Source: G963665005 sp963665005
GTDB taxonomy: Bacteria > Bacillota > Clostridia > Christensenellales > SZUA-584
Length of the DNA stretch: 64,000 nt
Reading direction: 5' to 3'
Assembly: GCA_963665005.2 (NCBI GenBank)
Contig: CAXXTQ010000001.1
Span: 1 to 64,000 of the forward strand
Below the pieces are notes generated by a model. It made no database searches, was not told the origin of the DNA, and was given only the letters and a program-made list of their open reading frames with translations. The stretch's first letter is position 1; each line of letters starts with the position of its first letter. Below are positions 33,260-41,780 of this stretch, piece by piece. The position numbers and the translations under genes were made by a program.

Positions 33260-34067
33260 TTTCTTTATTCTCCTTTATATATTTTTCATTTTCACTTAGT
33301 ATTTTCGCTCGTTCTTTGCGCTCATCATCAGTCGATAGCGCCAGTTGGACTTTCTGCCCGATTGCTTTGAGATCCTCAGGCTTAACATTACCAATATCCA
33401 TAGTCTTGAAAAGTTCGACCGCATCGGTAAGGTTTTCCGCACTCTTTGTTACACCCGCACTCCTCTGAGAAGGTACTGCAACAAAAGAAAATTCAAAGGC
33501 TTCTTGTGGTTTTTTTAGTTCTCCGAAGCATAGTTTGCCGTCATATTCCTCGCCCTTGATATGCCCTGTCTCACATTGCCACGTCCATGTGCGCCAATCG
33601 AGTTCGAGTTTTTTGCCGCATATAGAACACGTACATTCTCCCATGTGACATCCAACAGAAACTTCTTTTACAATGCCTCCCTCAATCGCCTCAATAAGAG
33701 GTGTGTTTGCGTCATTTCGAAGCATATAAGCGTTGCCGCGTAAAATGTATAATGGTTCCCCAAGTGAGTTCTTTTCGCTCAATTCCTCTGTTTCACATCG
33801 GTATAGACGTGCAACTTGCTTTTCAGCCGACCAGCGGTGATCCAGAATGCCGCTCTTGCCAATGAAGAGCTTAGCAAGCTTATCAAGACTGGCTTTTGTG
33901 AATCGCTCGGTATCGCGGTCTACGTCGTTGTCACAAAGGTTAATCGGGAAACAAAAAACGCCTTCCGGCGTCAGCTCTTTATGTGCATATTGATTTATTA
34001 AAGCAATATCTTTTTCGGGGTTTACTGGCGTTGCCTTAAGCGCCTTTAGTTTTTCAATTCTATTCAT
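33252..34067 (-). CDS. Prohead maturation protease
   Basis: 271 residues. The serine protease core of the HK97 prohead family shows in KSGILDHRWSAEKQVARLY (His), GIVKEVSVGC and EAFEFSFVAVPSQRSAGV. An insertion carries four Cys/His (CTCSICGKKLE and WQCETGH), a zinc-ribbon not found in the classic enzyme. It would trim the capsid delta domain. The gene overlaps the capsid gene start by 8 bp. Confidence 0.78.
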   Translation of the reverse strand: MNRIEKLKALKATPVNPEKDIALINQYAHKELTPEGVFCFPINLCDNDVDRDTERFTKASLDKLAKLFIGKSGILDHRWSAEKQVARLYRCETEELSEKNSLGEPLYILRGNAYMLRNDANTPLIEAIEGGIVKEVSVGCHMGECTCSICGKKLELDWRTWTWQCETGHIKGEEYDGKLCFGELKKPQEAFEFSFVAVPSQRSAGVTKSAENLTDAVELFKTMDIGNVKPEDLKAIGQKVQLALSTDDERKERAKILSENEKYIKENKENG

Positions 34068-34069
34068 TA

Positions 34070-34669
34070 TTATGGTGCCTCCTCTTCACCCACTGCTTCA
34101 GCTATCGTTTCACCTTTGATGATAATGATTGCAGAGCCTTCATCTAATTCCACTACCTCATTGTTTATGCTCAATAAAGGATCGTATCCTTCTTCTGCTG
34201 TAACATCAAACTCAATCACATCACCGGAAAAAACGGTAGCGCCCGAGCTCAAGGCAACCGGAGTATCAAGATTAAGCGTTTCTCCATGAAGCCGAACAAT
34301 CGATGCTGTAAGCGTGGTGTTTATATCATCAGAAAAAGTTAATACATGCGGAATTAAACCGACTGTGTCGAATAATGAATATACGTCTAAAATTCCAGTA
34401 ATCCCATGTCCGAAACTAATTTCAACATCACCTGCTACAATAGCCTTTACGTAAAATATCGGCGTCTGCCCGTATGGCATTGTTACCTCAATTGTCTGCC
34501 AGCAATACGGAGGTATAACCGCTGCTTTAGCGGCATCAAATGGCCCGTCACAAAATTGTATCGCTCCTGCAGTCATATTTTTTACTGTAACCGACCTGCA
34601 ATAAAATGAATCAAACTCGAAAGCAGTTTCTACACCTACCTCAAGTGTTTGTTTTTTAACCGTCATCAT
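34070..34669 (-). CDS. Phage structural protein with C-terminal beta domain
   Basis: 199 residues. The N-terminal half is beta-rich (VKKQTLEVGVETAFEFDSF, VKNMTAGAIQFCDGPFDA) and looks like a small decoration or fibre base. The C-terminal part (TTLTASIVRLHGETLNLDTP..., VTAEEGYDPLLSINN) resembles the added domain of the gp6-like adaptor. It lies in the head module between portal and protease. A head decoration or head fibre role is inference. Confidence 0.6.
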   Translation of the reverse strand: MMTVKKQTLEVGVETAFEFDSFYCRSVTVKNMTAGAIQFCDGPFDAAKAAVIPPYCWQTIEVTMPYGQTPIFYVKAIVAGDVEISFGHGITGILDVYSLFDTVGLIPHVLTFSDDINTTLTASIVRLHGETLNLDTPVALSSGATVFSGDVIEFDVTAEEGYDPLLSINNEVVELDEGSAIIIIKGETIAEAVGEEEAP

Positions 34670-34821
34670 ATTGCTCCTTTCAATTTTATTCTTTCCTTTG
34701 CCCGAGCTATATCTTTTCGCAATGCCACAGCTCTCTTTTTAGGCGGCAAGAGATAATAGGTACTGGCTTTTAAACCGTACTTAGCTGCCTCTTCCATGAT
34801 TTTTTTATCATTCGACATCAT
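34666..34821 (-). CDS. Small basic phage protein in the head module
   Basis: 51 residues, MMSNDKKIMEEAAKYGLKAS..., ending KERIKLKGAI. Helical and basic. Its stop overlaps the next start (ATGATGA) and its start overlaps the previous stop, so it is tightly coupled. Function unknown. Confidence 0.6.
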   Translation of the reverse strand: MMSNDKKIMEEAAKYGLKASTYYLLPPKKRAVALRKDIARAKERIKLKGAI

Positions 34822-35186
34822 TACGAAGCTCCGTCTGCCTTTGCGACAATCTTTTCCGCTATCTGCTGTTTTGTATCTGTGTCGCTTATTTGGACTTCTT
34901 TTTCTTTCGCAAGCTCTATAAGTGCATCCTTATTCATCGAGTTTTTAAGAGCTTCGGCGCTCGGCAATTCATCTGAAGCATCTGGCTCGCCACTTTCTTT
35001 TTTGCCATTCCCTGAATTTTTCATAATTGCATTTTTTAAGTTGTCAGGCGTGAAATCTCCCTCATAGCCGTATTCTGCCTTATACTTATTTGCTGTCGCC
35101 CATGTCAAAAAATTATGCGCAAGCTCCCATTCGGGCGGCAATGCGCTGGTGTTATGCGCTTTTAGCCACATTTGATATAAACTCAT
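34821..35186 (-). CDS. Phage protein with a C-terminal HeH/SAP-like motif
   Basis: 121 residues. The middle is low-complexity and charged. The end (MNKDALIELAKEKEVQISDTDTKQQIAEKIV) looks like a helix-extended-helix motif seen in several phage head-region proteins, where it may bind DNA. It overlaps the portal stop by 4 bp. Confidence 0.6.
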   Translation of the reverse strand: MSLYQMWLKAHNTSALPPEWELAHNFLTWATANKYKAEYGYEGDFTPDNLKNAIMKNSGNGKKESGEPDASDELPSAEALKNSMNKDALIELAKEKEVQISDTDTKQQIAEKIVAKADGAS

Positions 35187-36415
35187 ACTGCTGTTCCTCC
35201 TTCATTTTTATTTCCTGTATTTTTATCAGGATTTTTTATTAACCATTCAAGAGTTGTAAGGTCTCTTGATACCATCAGTTTATTACCGCTCGGGTCTTTA
35301 TCACGTCTATAATCGGCGCGTGCTTCGTTCGGTTTTTCCCATCCGCCCCTAATTGCTTTTTGGTGCACGTCCGCCCTGGTTGCAGCATCAGCCCTAAGTA
35401 TTTCATTCATGTCAATTTCAAAGTGATAACCACGCCTGCGATCTTCTTTAGTCAGCAATTTTCTATTAAGTTCTTGCTCATATGCCGTTACAATAGGCAG
35501 CATTGTCAGCATAAGAAACTCAAGCATTTGCTGCTCTTGCGATGAAAAAGAGGTGTCCGAATAATCACCCAACAAATGCGGCGGTATATTATATACCATC
35601 GCCACTTTTGACCGTGATATCTTTTCTACTTCAAATAACTTATTGTCAACAGGCGATAAATTTAAAGCTTTAGCCGTTAAGCCGCTTTCAAGCAATAGTA
35701 TATTACCGCCTGTTTCTCTATACGTCTTTGTGAGGGTTTCAATCGTATCTTCGCGCTGCGTCTCTCCTAAAGTTGCAGGCGCCTCAACAACAATTTGCGC
35801 ATTCACGCCTTTTTCCAGCTGTGCCGCGCTAAATTCCTGAATTTTCTCATTATAGTTCAAGGTATCAAGTAATACCGCCACAGGATTTACACCTATGATT
35901 CCATTCGTTGAAATAAATGGAATATGTAAAATGTAGTATCCATGAACATAGTAATCTTGTCCCTGCTCTGGCGTGATTCTGTACCATAATTCGCCAGACT
36001 CTTTTTCAATTACTGGCTTTACTCTCAACGGATCAAGAATATTCAAGCTAAATAATGTACCGCCAGGGTTAAATTCCTTTATAGCGTATGCGTTACCCTC
36101 TGTACAACAGCAGGCCTCCAGTGCTTTAAAAAACTGACAGGCTGTCATATTCGGATTAGGCTCAAACCGTACCATGTCGTTGCGATCGTCATTTTTCACT
36201 AGAGTTGTACCTTTGTAAAGCTGTACCGGCATGGTTGATAAAGCATTCGCCCTTCGCGTCACGGCAGAAAATATAAGTTCACTATTTCTCAGTGTGTAAT
36301 CGCTTCTTAAAAATCTCGGCAGAAACGGTGCTGTTCTTATTGTTTGCGTGCTTCTTGGCTTCGACGCCTTTTCTGTAGTTTTCTTGTTCCGTCGGAACAT
36401 ATCTATCAACTTCAA
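35183..36415 (-). CDS. Phage portal protein (HK97 family)
   Basis: 410 residues. NSELIFSAVTRRANALSTMPVQLYKG near the start and FEVEKISRSKVAMVYNIPPHLLGDYSDTSFSSQEQQMLEFL are classic HK97-type portal segments. Twelve copies form the ring at one capsid vertex for DNA passage. It lies between the large terminase and the protease in normal order. Confidence 0.93.
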   Translation of the reverse strand: MKLIDMFRRNKKTTEKASKPRSTQTIRTAPFLPRFLRSDYTLRNSELIFSAVTRRANALSTMPVQLYKGTTLVKNDDRNDMVRFEPNPNMTACQFFKALEACCCTEGNAYAIKEFNPGGTLFSLNILDPLRVKPVIEKESGELWYRITPEQGQDYYVHGYYILHIPFISTNGIIGVNPVAVLLDTLNYNEKIQEFSAAQLEKGVNAQIVVEAPATLGETQREDTIETLTKTYRETGGNILLLESGLTAKALNLSPVDNKLFEVEKISRSKVAMVYNIPPHLLGDYSDTSFSSQEQQMLEFLMLTMLPIVTAYEQELNRKLLTKEDRRRGYHFEIDMNEILRADAATRADVHQKAIRGGWEKPNEARADYRRDKDPSGNKLMVSRDLTTLEWLIKNPDKNTGNKNEGGTAV

Positions 36416-36422
36416 ATATAAA

Positions 36423-38156
36423 TCACCCTTCCAGCTGAATAACAGTTGCTACCTTTTTGTCCGAAGGTATAGCAAACTGATTTTTCCGCAAGTATTCTGT
36501 ATGCGCATTTAAATGAGCCGCAAATCCGTCAATTTTACGGTATTTGTTTTGTTTCGTTGGCAGATAAGTAGCATTTGGGCTTCTCTTTGTGAGTTTCACG
36601 TTCCCTAAATACCAGTTATACATACGGTTGTTATTGTGAATTATTTTGCCGTCTAAAAATCTTTCTTCAAGATTATCGAGAGGCGCTGTTAGCGTAATCT
36701 CACCTTGCCGTATTGGGTCTAATATAAAACCCTTGCTTTGCATAAGCTGTACCAAATCAAACGCTTTTGCGGGATCATAGCCTATACTGTCAAGCCGGTA
36801 CAGTTCCCGCATTTCCTCAAACCAATTAAAAACGAGCATATGATCCACATACTCGCCTTGCACGATTGTTAAAAGACCTTCTCGTTCCAGCCCCATCCAA
36901 TCAAGCTTCTCTTGATTTGTTTTTTTCTTTATTTCCGGTACCCATGAATGAGACAAATAGAAAAACCAATTATCCGGTAACGGAAATTCAAGACCAGCAC
37001 TTGTAAAGTCTTTCGTGTTTGACATATCAAACCCGCCATAGCAGCGTTGCCCGCGCAGTTCTTCAAGCGGTTTTGTTTTGTTGTTTTTCTTTATGGTCTG
37101 AACGTCCAGAAAAGAAAGCTCGTCAACCATCGTAAATACGTTAAGCTGCTTATTAATGAAATTTGAACGTTCAGACGGAATGGGCTGTACTCTATCCCAC
37201 TCGTCTATTAAATCATCCAGTAATAACAGCTTGCCAAGTGACGGGTTTGCCTTTTTCCAGCACCTTATATTTGTGGGCTCGTCTTTTTCGTCTATTTCTG
37301 CGATGTACACAAATACACGGTCAGCGGCCCGCTTTGATATTGCGTCCATCCCCGCGAGTATGTCCGTACCAAGTTGGTAATGATCCATTAAAGGGCCATC
37401 TATAACCGTACCGAGCGTTGTGATAAATATTATCATTGGCTGGCGGCGCTTTTTCATTTTTGGCTTGATCCGATTTATCAGGCTATAATCGGTATAATCT
37501 TGTTCCTCATCAAATATTGCAAGGTGCACATTAAGGCCATCTACGGTATCGCTGTCCGTCGCCAGAGCTTTAATCCAAGAGTTGGTTTTATCGTAGAATA
37601 TGCCATCTCGCGTTACTCTAAAATGCTTGTTCAGTAACGGAGAATTTTTTATTTGCGTTCCGCATTCCCCTACGATAATCTTTGCTTGCTTTTCGGAATT
37701 TGCCAACGTGTAAACTTCGGCTCCGCGTTCCCCGTCTTTCGATGCCGCAAACGCTGCGTTTCCAGTTACAAGCGTGCTCTTGCCGTTGCCGGATCCAACT
37801 ATTATCAGCCCTTCGCGAAATCGCCGAAAGCTTGTACTTTTATCCACCCATCCGTAAAGGTTTCCCTCAACAAAATGCTGCCACGGCAAAAGCTCCATGC
37901 GGTCATAATCGCCCTTGCTTGGCTTAAGAAATTTCTCGATAAAATTAATGGGTTTGTACGCTTTTTCAATATCAAACACCCAGCGGTATTTTGAATTACC
38001 GGATGCATCGAGATCATCTATAAACCGTTGACATGACTGTTTGACTTTTACACAGGCCGTTTCTTTGCCTGACAATACTGCATCTGCATATTGGTAGCAT
38101 ACACTGTTTAATATCGGAGTATCTAAAACAGTGATACTAGTATTTTTCAAACTCAT
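36423..38156 (-). CDS. terL: Terminase large subunit
   Basis: About 577 residues from ATG 38156 (a longer frame to 38180 exists). The packaging ATPase has Walker A VGSGNGKST, Walker B HLAIFDEEQD and the coupling motif IIFITTLG. The nuclease part shows GGFDMSNTKDFTSAG, RLDSIGYDPAKAFD and the final DGFAAHLNAH. It belongs to the Terminase_1 group that pairs with P27-type small subunits. Confidence 0.93.
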   Translation of the reverse strand: MSLKNTSITVLDTPILNSVCYQYADAVLSGKETACVKVKQSCQRFIDDLDASGNSKYRWVFDIEKAYKPINFIEKFLKPSKGDYDRMELLPWQHFVEGNLYGWVDKSTSFRRFREGLIIVGSGNGKSTLVTGNAAFAASKDGERGAEVYTLANSEKQAKIIVGECGTQIKNSPLLNKHFRVTRDGIFYDKTNSWIKALATDSDTVDGLNVHLAIFDEEQDYTDYSLINRIKPKMKKRRQPMIIFITTLGTVIDGPLMDHYQLGTDILAGMDAISKRAADRVFVYIAEIDEKDEPTNIRCWKKANPSLGKLLLLDDLIDEWDRVQPIPSERSNFINKQLNVFTMVDELSFLDVQTIKKNNKTKPLEELRGQRCYGGFDMSNTKDFTSAGLEFPLPDNWFFYLSHSWVPEIKKKTNQEKLDWMGLEREGLLTIVQGEYVDHMLVFNWFEEMRELYRLDSIGYDPAKAFDLVQLMQSKGFILDPIRQGEITLTAPLDNLEERFLDGKIIHNNNRMYNWYLGNVKLTKRSPNATYLPTKQNKYRKIDGFAAHLNAHTEYLRKNQFAIPSDKKVATVIQLEG

Positions 38157-38478
38157 CACCACTGCTATTTTCTGATACAATGGACTTTCTTTGCGCAGGA
38201 GTCATCCCCATGCTTTTTAGTAAATTGTTCAGTGTCTGTACCGTTTTAGATATCTCAATAATTAGGGGGTTCTTTGTCTGATTTGTTGCTCCGAATTTAT
38301 TTGTGTGATCAATCAGCATTTCGCTCGCTTCCATCTCTTCTCGCATCTTTTGATAGAACCTATATGTCTCAACATACAAATCAATGATTTCTTCGTCTGA
38401 TGATTGATATGCATTCCCTAAATACTTAAGCAGTCTTTTTTTAACCGGATCATTTTTAGCTACCCTTACCTTTGCCAT
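38137..38478 (-). CDS. terS: Terminase small subunit (P27 type)
   Basis: 113 residues, MAKVRVAKNDPVKKRLLKYLGN..., helical, with NPLIIEISKTVQTLNNLLKSMGMTPAQR, the C-terminal pattern of P27-family small terminases. It recognises the packaging site and recruits TerL. It overlaps terL by 20 bp. Confidence 0.82.
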   Translation of the reverse strand: MAKVRVAKNDPVKKRLLKYLGNAYQSSDEEIIDLYVETYRFYQKMREEMEASEMLIDHTNKFGATNQTKNPLIIEISKTVQTLNNLLKSMGMTPAQRKSIVSENSSGDEFEKY

Positions 38479-38582
38479 TCTGTTACCCCCCTTTCATGAA
38501 ATTTTATCGTCGGTGTAAAGGAAGAAGCACACACGGTTCCTAATCGCTCTTCGCCACCTTTGGAGGTAGGGGGGGCTATGTA
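38479..38582. other. Intergenic region between HNH and terS, candidate cos site
   Basis: 104 bp without a gene. It contains CCACCTTTGGAGGT followed by a run of seven G (about 38550-38573). In HK97-type Firmicute phages with an HNH gene before terS the cohesive end site lies here. No cleavage position can be read from one integrated copy. Confidence 0.4.
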
Positions 38583-38930
38583 TCACGCCTTGATTATCCT
38601 TACCCCAGGTATCGCTTTTTCTTTTTTCCTCGGCTTTGTTGCTTCATGGCAATCCCTACACAAGCTGATAAGATTGCTGTCAACAAGAGCAAGATGAGGA
38701 TAGTTTTTAAGCTCTTTGATATGATGCACTTCATTTGCTATCGGTATCTTTCTCTCATTCTCTGTAAGAGGTACTCCGAGTAGTATCTTTTCTTCAATCC
38801 TTTTTTTACAATGCTGGCACATGAACTTATCGCGCAGCAATATATATGCTCGTTTTTTACGCCATGCCATAGAATTATAGAAGCGTCTTATCCATGCTAG
38901 TTTTTTATCGTATCTTCTACGCTTGTTCAT
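38583..38930 (-). CDS. HNH endonuclease of the packaging module
   Basis: 115 residues. Cys pairs FMCQHCKKR and ISLCRDCHEATK frame the core EVHHIKELKN, the beta-beta-alpha-metal nuclease motif. Such HNH proteins work with terminase in cutting at cos in HK97-type phages. Its ATG overlaps the stop of the small Cys-containing gene upstream. Confidence 0.88.
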   Translation of the reverse strand: MNKRRRYDKKLAWIRRFYNSMAWRKKRAYILLRDKFMCQHCKKRIEEKILLGVPLTENERKIPIANEVHHIKELKNYPHLALVDSNLISLCRDCHEATKPRKKEKAIPGVRIIKA

Positions 38931-39058
38931 TTCCGCTTATTGTACTTGTCACATATCGCACGCATACAATGAATATGTAATTTGTCAATACGCCTTGACC
39001 ATATGCATTTATAGCATGGTGATTTTATGTATTGTTCTTCAGTCATGCGTATTTTCAT
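38927..39058 (-). CDS. Small Cys-containing phage protein
   Basis: 43 residues, MKIRMTEEQYIKSPCYKCIW..., with Cys at CYKC and in HCMRAICDKY, a possible zinc knuckle. GGAAGAGCGATA precedes the ATG. The stop overlaps the HNH start (ATGA). Function unknown. Confidence 0.6.
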   Translation of the reverse strand: MKIRMTEEQYIKSPCYKCIWSRRIDKLHIHCMRAICDKYNKRK

Positions 39059-39082
39059 TATCGCTCTTCCTTGTATATAAAA

Positions 39083-39112
39083 AAGAGCTGGACACAATCC
39101 TAGCTCTTTATA
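39083..39112. terminator. Terminator after the Dam gene
   Basis: AAAGAGCT and AGCTCTTT form an 8-bp stem with the loop GGACACAATCCT; T/AT-rich tails on both sides. Confidence 0.75.
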
Positions 39113-39917
39113 TATTTAATCTTATTTGGCCTGGTTTCTTATAGTTCGTTATTATCAACTCTCCGTATTTTCTTCTCCCACTGCTTTTTTTACTTAATGA
39201 ATATTGCACTCCTTGTTCTTTGATTTCAAACTCTTTAAATTGTTTTCGAATGAATTCATCGTCATTTATTGTTATCAATACTTGTCCTTTCATATTTAGA
39301 CAAAGCGTTGCTACCTCAGCATATTGCTCATCTGTGAAATCTCCTGCAGCATACTTACATGCGTTTCTATATGGTGGATCTAAAAAGAAAAAACTTTCAG
39401 CACTATCGTATAACTCAAATATTTTCTCATAACTTAAATTCTCTATAGTTACATTCTTTAAACGTTCATAGGCTCTATATATATCTTCCTCTATTTTATC
39501 AAGTCGTAAATTACTTGGCCCTTTCGCTGTTCCAAATGATGGATGTGTCAACTTCGCTGCAAACCCTGCACGTACTAAGTAATAAAATATATGAGCTCTC
39601 TTTATACAATCCTCATATTCGCCTTTTTTATATATCTCTTTGTATTCTTCAAAAGTTTTTCTACTTATTAACGTATAGTTAAAACTATTTATGAACTGTT
39701 CCGGCGCCTCTTTTACGACAGACCAAAAATTCATTAAATCCCCATCGAAATCATTCAGCACTTCCCATTTTGATCGTGGCTTACTAAACAATAACCAAGC
39801 GGCTCCGCCGAACACTTCAATATATCCAGCATGCGCAGGTATATATTCTTTAAGAGTTTCTACAAGCTTTGATTTTCCTCCCACCCAAGATATAGGACTC
39901 TTTTGCAAAACAAACAT
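39108..39917 (-). CDS. DNA adenine methyltransferase (Dam/D12 class)
   Basis: 269 residues. SAM-binding motif SWVGGKSKLV near the start, YIEVFGGAAWLLFSK, and catalytic FLDPPYRN (DPPY). It should methylate adenine, probably in a short palindrome such as GATC; the site cannot be told from sequence. AAAGGAG abuts the annotated ATG, so initiation at the TTG three codons later is possible. It is AT-rich, has its own SOS-box promoter and terminators, and stands between the early and packaging modules like a moron. Confidence 0.88.
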   Translation of the reverse strand: MFVLQKSPISWVGGKSKLVETLKEYIPAHAGYIEVFGGAAWLLFSKPRSKWEVLNDFDGDLMNFWSVVKEAPEQFINSFNYTLISRKTFEEYKEIYKKGEYEDCIKRAHIFYYLVRAGFAAKLTHPSFGTAKGPSNLRLDKIEEDIYRAYERLKNVTIENLSYEKIFELYDSAESFFFLDPPYRNACKYAAGDFTDEQYAEVATLCLNMKGQVLITINDDEFIRKQFKEFEIKEQGVQYSLSKKSSGRRKYGELIITNYKKPGQIRLNI

Positions 39918-39933
39918 CTCCTTTGTACAATAA

Positions 39934-39975
39934 GAACGTTTGTTCTATTCTATCTCTGGAAAAGTTTTTTTGCAA
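39934..39975 (-). promoter_or_regulatory. SOS-controlled promoter of the Dam gene
   Basis: TTGCAA (39970-39975) and TAGAAT (39947-39952) are 17 bp apart on the minus strand. Directly at the expected transcription start lies GAACAAACGTTC (39934-39945), which fits the Firmicute LexA/DinR box core GAAC-N4-GTTC (CGAACRNRYGTTCG). LexA bound there would block the promoter until DNA damage. Confidence 0.65.
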
Positions 39976-39997
39976 CTTTTTATTTTTCAACAAACAA

Positions 39998-40030
39998 AAA
40001 GAGCCGGCACTTGTCCGAGCTCTTCATTAG
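39998..40030. terminator. Terminator between the HEPN-type and Dam genes
   Basis: AAAGAGCCGG and CCGAGCTCTT form an imperfect stem followed on the minus strand by a run of T. The rest of 40031-40232 holds no gene that I can see. Confidence 0.6.
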
Positions 40031-40232
40031 ATAACTTTACACAATATATTATAACATAGGTTATTTTAAACACAATAGAAATTTAAGGCAATTCAAGGGG
40101 ATTATACAGGTTTTTGGGGTTAATCAATATTAATACTCTTCGGAATTATCCCAATCTTCTGTGATATACTTTCAGTTGGAGGTACAAAAGATACCACACA
40201 GTCAAGACAAGCAACCTCCTTTTTTATTACTC

Positions 40233-40967
40233 CTATATAATCCATTTGAGCTTCGAAATTGCAGCTTCTAAAGACATATCTTCATCACAATTTGTAACTA
40301 AACGTCCCAAACTACTTGGGACCCCTATAGTACCTCTAAATTCCTTTTTTATTTCTTGCAGTCTATCTGCTTCTACTTCACTTATACTATCTTTAAACTG
40401 AGATTTAAATTGCCTTAAAATAGTATGTATATAATTTAAAACATACTCAATATATTCATATGCTTCACTGTGTGTTGGAATTTTCCCTTTATGAAAAACT
40501 TGATTCCTAAATTCAATTTTTTCAAATCGCTCTGGTCTGCTTTTTAAAGTTTGTAAATATAAAAAATAAAAAGCGCCTAATTGCCTCTCTGATTGAGAAC
40601 CGACATACCTCCACGTTTCTTTAAAATCTTCTTTCTTGATACCGTTATATTTTAGAAATATTTTAATACACCATTCACGAAATCGTTCCATTGAAGCGTG
40701 AACACAAGCAATAGCCTCTATTTTATAACCATTCCTTAACGCGTTTAATCCTATATCAAACAAAATCTCAAATTTTTCATTTTGCATAGGAATTATAGTT
40801 TTATGTCCATTAATACATTCTACCTCATATAAGCCAGCATCATTAATTTCAACGTTATTATATATAAATTCAGACATATCATCTATTGCTAGTGCTTTTC
40901 CTGGTGGCACACGTTCCTTTATTAACCTCTCCCTTAAACACTCCATACACGGTATTTGAATCTTCAT
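40233..40967 (-). CDS. Candidate HEPN-domain RNase with N-terminal zinc-binding region (prophage moron)
   Basis: 244 residues from ATG 40967, chosen because GGAG lies nine bases upstream and the -10 TATAAT (40995-41000) leaves no room for the earlier start. N-terminal CMECL and YEVECINGH could bind zinc. The C-terminal half is helical with EAIACVHASMERFREWCIKIFL and FRNQVFHKGKIP, where Arg154...His159 matches the RNxxxH (Rx4-6H) active-site motif of HEPN ribonucleases. Many HEPN proteins act in abortive infection or toxin systems. The gene is AT-rich, has its own promoter and lies in a moron slot. The defence role is inference. Confidence 0.6.
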   Translation of the reverse strand: MKIQIPCMECLRERLIKERVPPGKALAIDDMSEFIYNNVEINDAGLYEVECINGHKTIIPMQNEKFEILFDIGLNALRNGYKIEAIACVHASMERFREWCIKIFLKYNGIKKEDFKETWRYVGSQSERQLGAFYFLYLQTLKSRPERFEKIEFRNQVFHKGKIPTHSEAYEYIEYVLNYIHTILRQFKSQFKDSISEVEADRLQEIKKEFRGTIGVPSSLGRLVTNCDEDMSLEAAISKLKWII

Positions 40968-41028
40968 AAATATATTCTCCAATAAATAACACATATTATA
41001 TCATAATATTGAAATTAATTGTAACTTT

Positions 41029-41490
41029 CTAGATATTCCTGATAATTTTTTTTAATGCTTCTCTCCGTATTTTTTTTAGACTTTCTGTATTATTGTACCC
41101 CATCTCGGAAGCAACCACCTTTACTAATTTCCCTTGATAATATCTTAGCTGAACATAAAGCTTTTGCTTTTCGCTTAAATCAGCCGCATCAACCATCATA
41201 CGTATATTTTCTTGCTTTTCAAGGCAATCATATATTTCTTGTTTCATACCTTCAGTTTGAGCTGTCATTTTTGCACATTCTTTTTCAAAATAATAAATCC
41301 AATCTTGCGGTGAACTCGTCTGCATACGTTGCTTTGACATATCCGAGGTTTTAATATCTGAGGGCCCAAGCTTAAGCGCAATATTACGAAGGGTAGATTT
41401 AGTTGTTTCTTCTATAAGCGAATTAATTCTCAATGTCAAAATACTATATTCAAGCAACCGCTGCTCTATACTTGTATAATCCTCACACAT
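41029..41490 (-). CDS. RinA/ArpU-type late transcription regulator
   Basis: 153 residues. The C-terminal part LSEKQKLYVQLRYYQGKLVKVVASEMGYNNTESLKKIRREAL is a sigma-70 region 4-like HTH, as in the ArpU/RinA activators that switch on phage late genes. It ends the early gene cluster, before the moron and packaging modules, the usual place. Confidence 0.72.
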   Translation of the reverse strand: MCEDYTSIEQRLLEYSILTLRINSLIEETTKSTLRNIALKLGPSDIKTSDMSKQRMQTSSPQDWIYYFEKECAKMTAQTEGMKQEIYDCLEKQENIRMMVDAADLSEKQKLYVQLRYYQGKLVKVVASEMGYNNTESLKKIRREALKKIIRNI

Positions 41491-41502
41491 GTTTGACTCC
41501 CT

Positions 41503-41661
41503 CTATTTTTTCTGGTCGTAATATTGCCTCACATCTTCGCTCATCTTTTTTGCTGCGCTCATCATGTTTGAAAACTGATCAACAGTCTTAAACGCAGAAT
41601 TAAACAATTCAACAAATATAGACTTCACCACTTTTTTTAATTTCCGCTTTCTTCTATTCAT
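41503..41661 (-). CDS. Small basic phage protein
   Basis: 52 residues, MNRRKRKLKKVVKSIFVELF..., ending VRQYYDQKK. Basic start, then amphipathic helix. Its ATG overlaps the stop of the previous small gene (ATGA). Function unknown. Confidence 0.55.
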   Translation of the reverse strand: MNRRKRKLKKVVKSIFVELFNSAFKTVDQFSNMMSAAKKMSEDVRQYYDQKK

Positions 41662-41780
41662 CGCGCCCACTTCACAATCATAATAATTATGGCAATAAAG
41701 CCAATGACATAAAAAGCCACAACAACAATTTCATATAGCTTACATAAAAGCAGTAAATATATAATTGTCTTAACCAACAT
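41658..41780 (-). CDS. Small membrane peptide
   Basis: 40 residues, MLVKTIIYLLLLCKLYEIVV... ending IIIMIVKWAR: almost wholly hydrophobic. It overlaps the end of the DUF5664 gene and is coupled to the next gene by ATGA. Function unknown. Confidence 0.5.
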   Translation of the reverse strand: MLVKTIIYLLLLCKLYEIVVVAFYVIGFIAIIIMIVKWAR

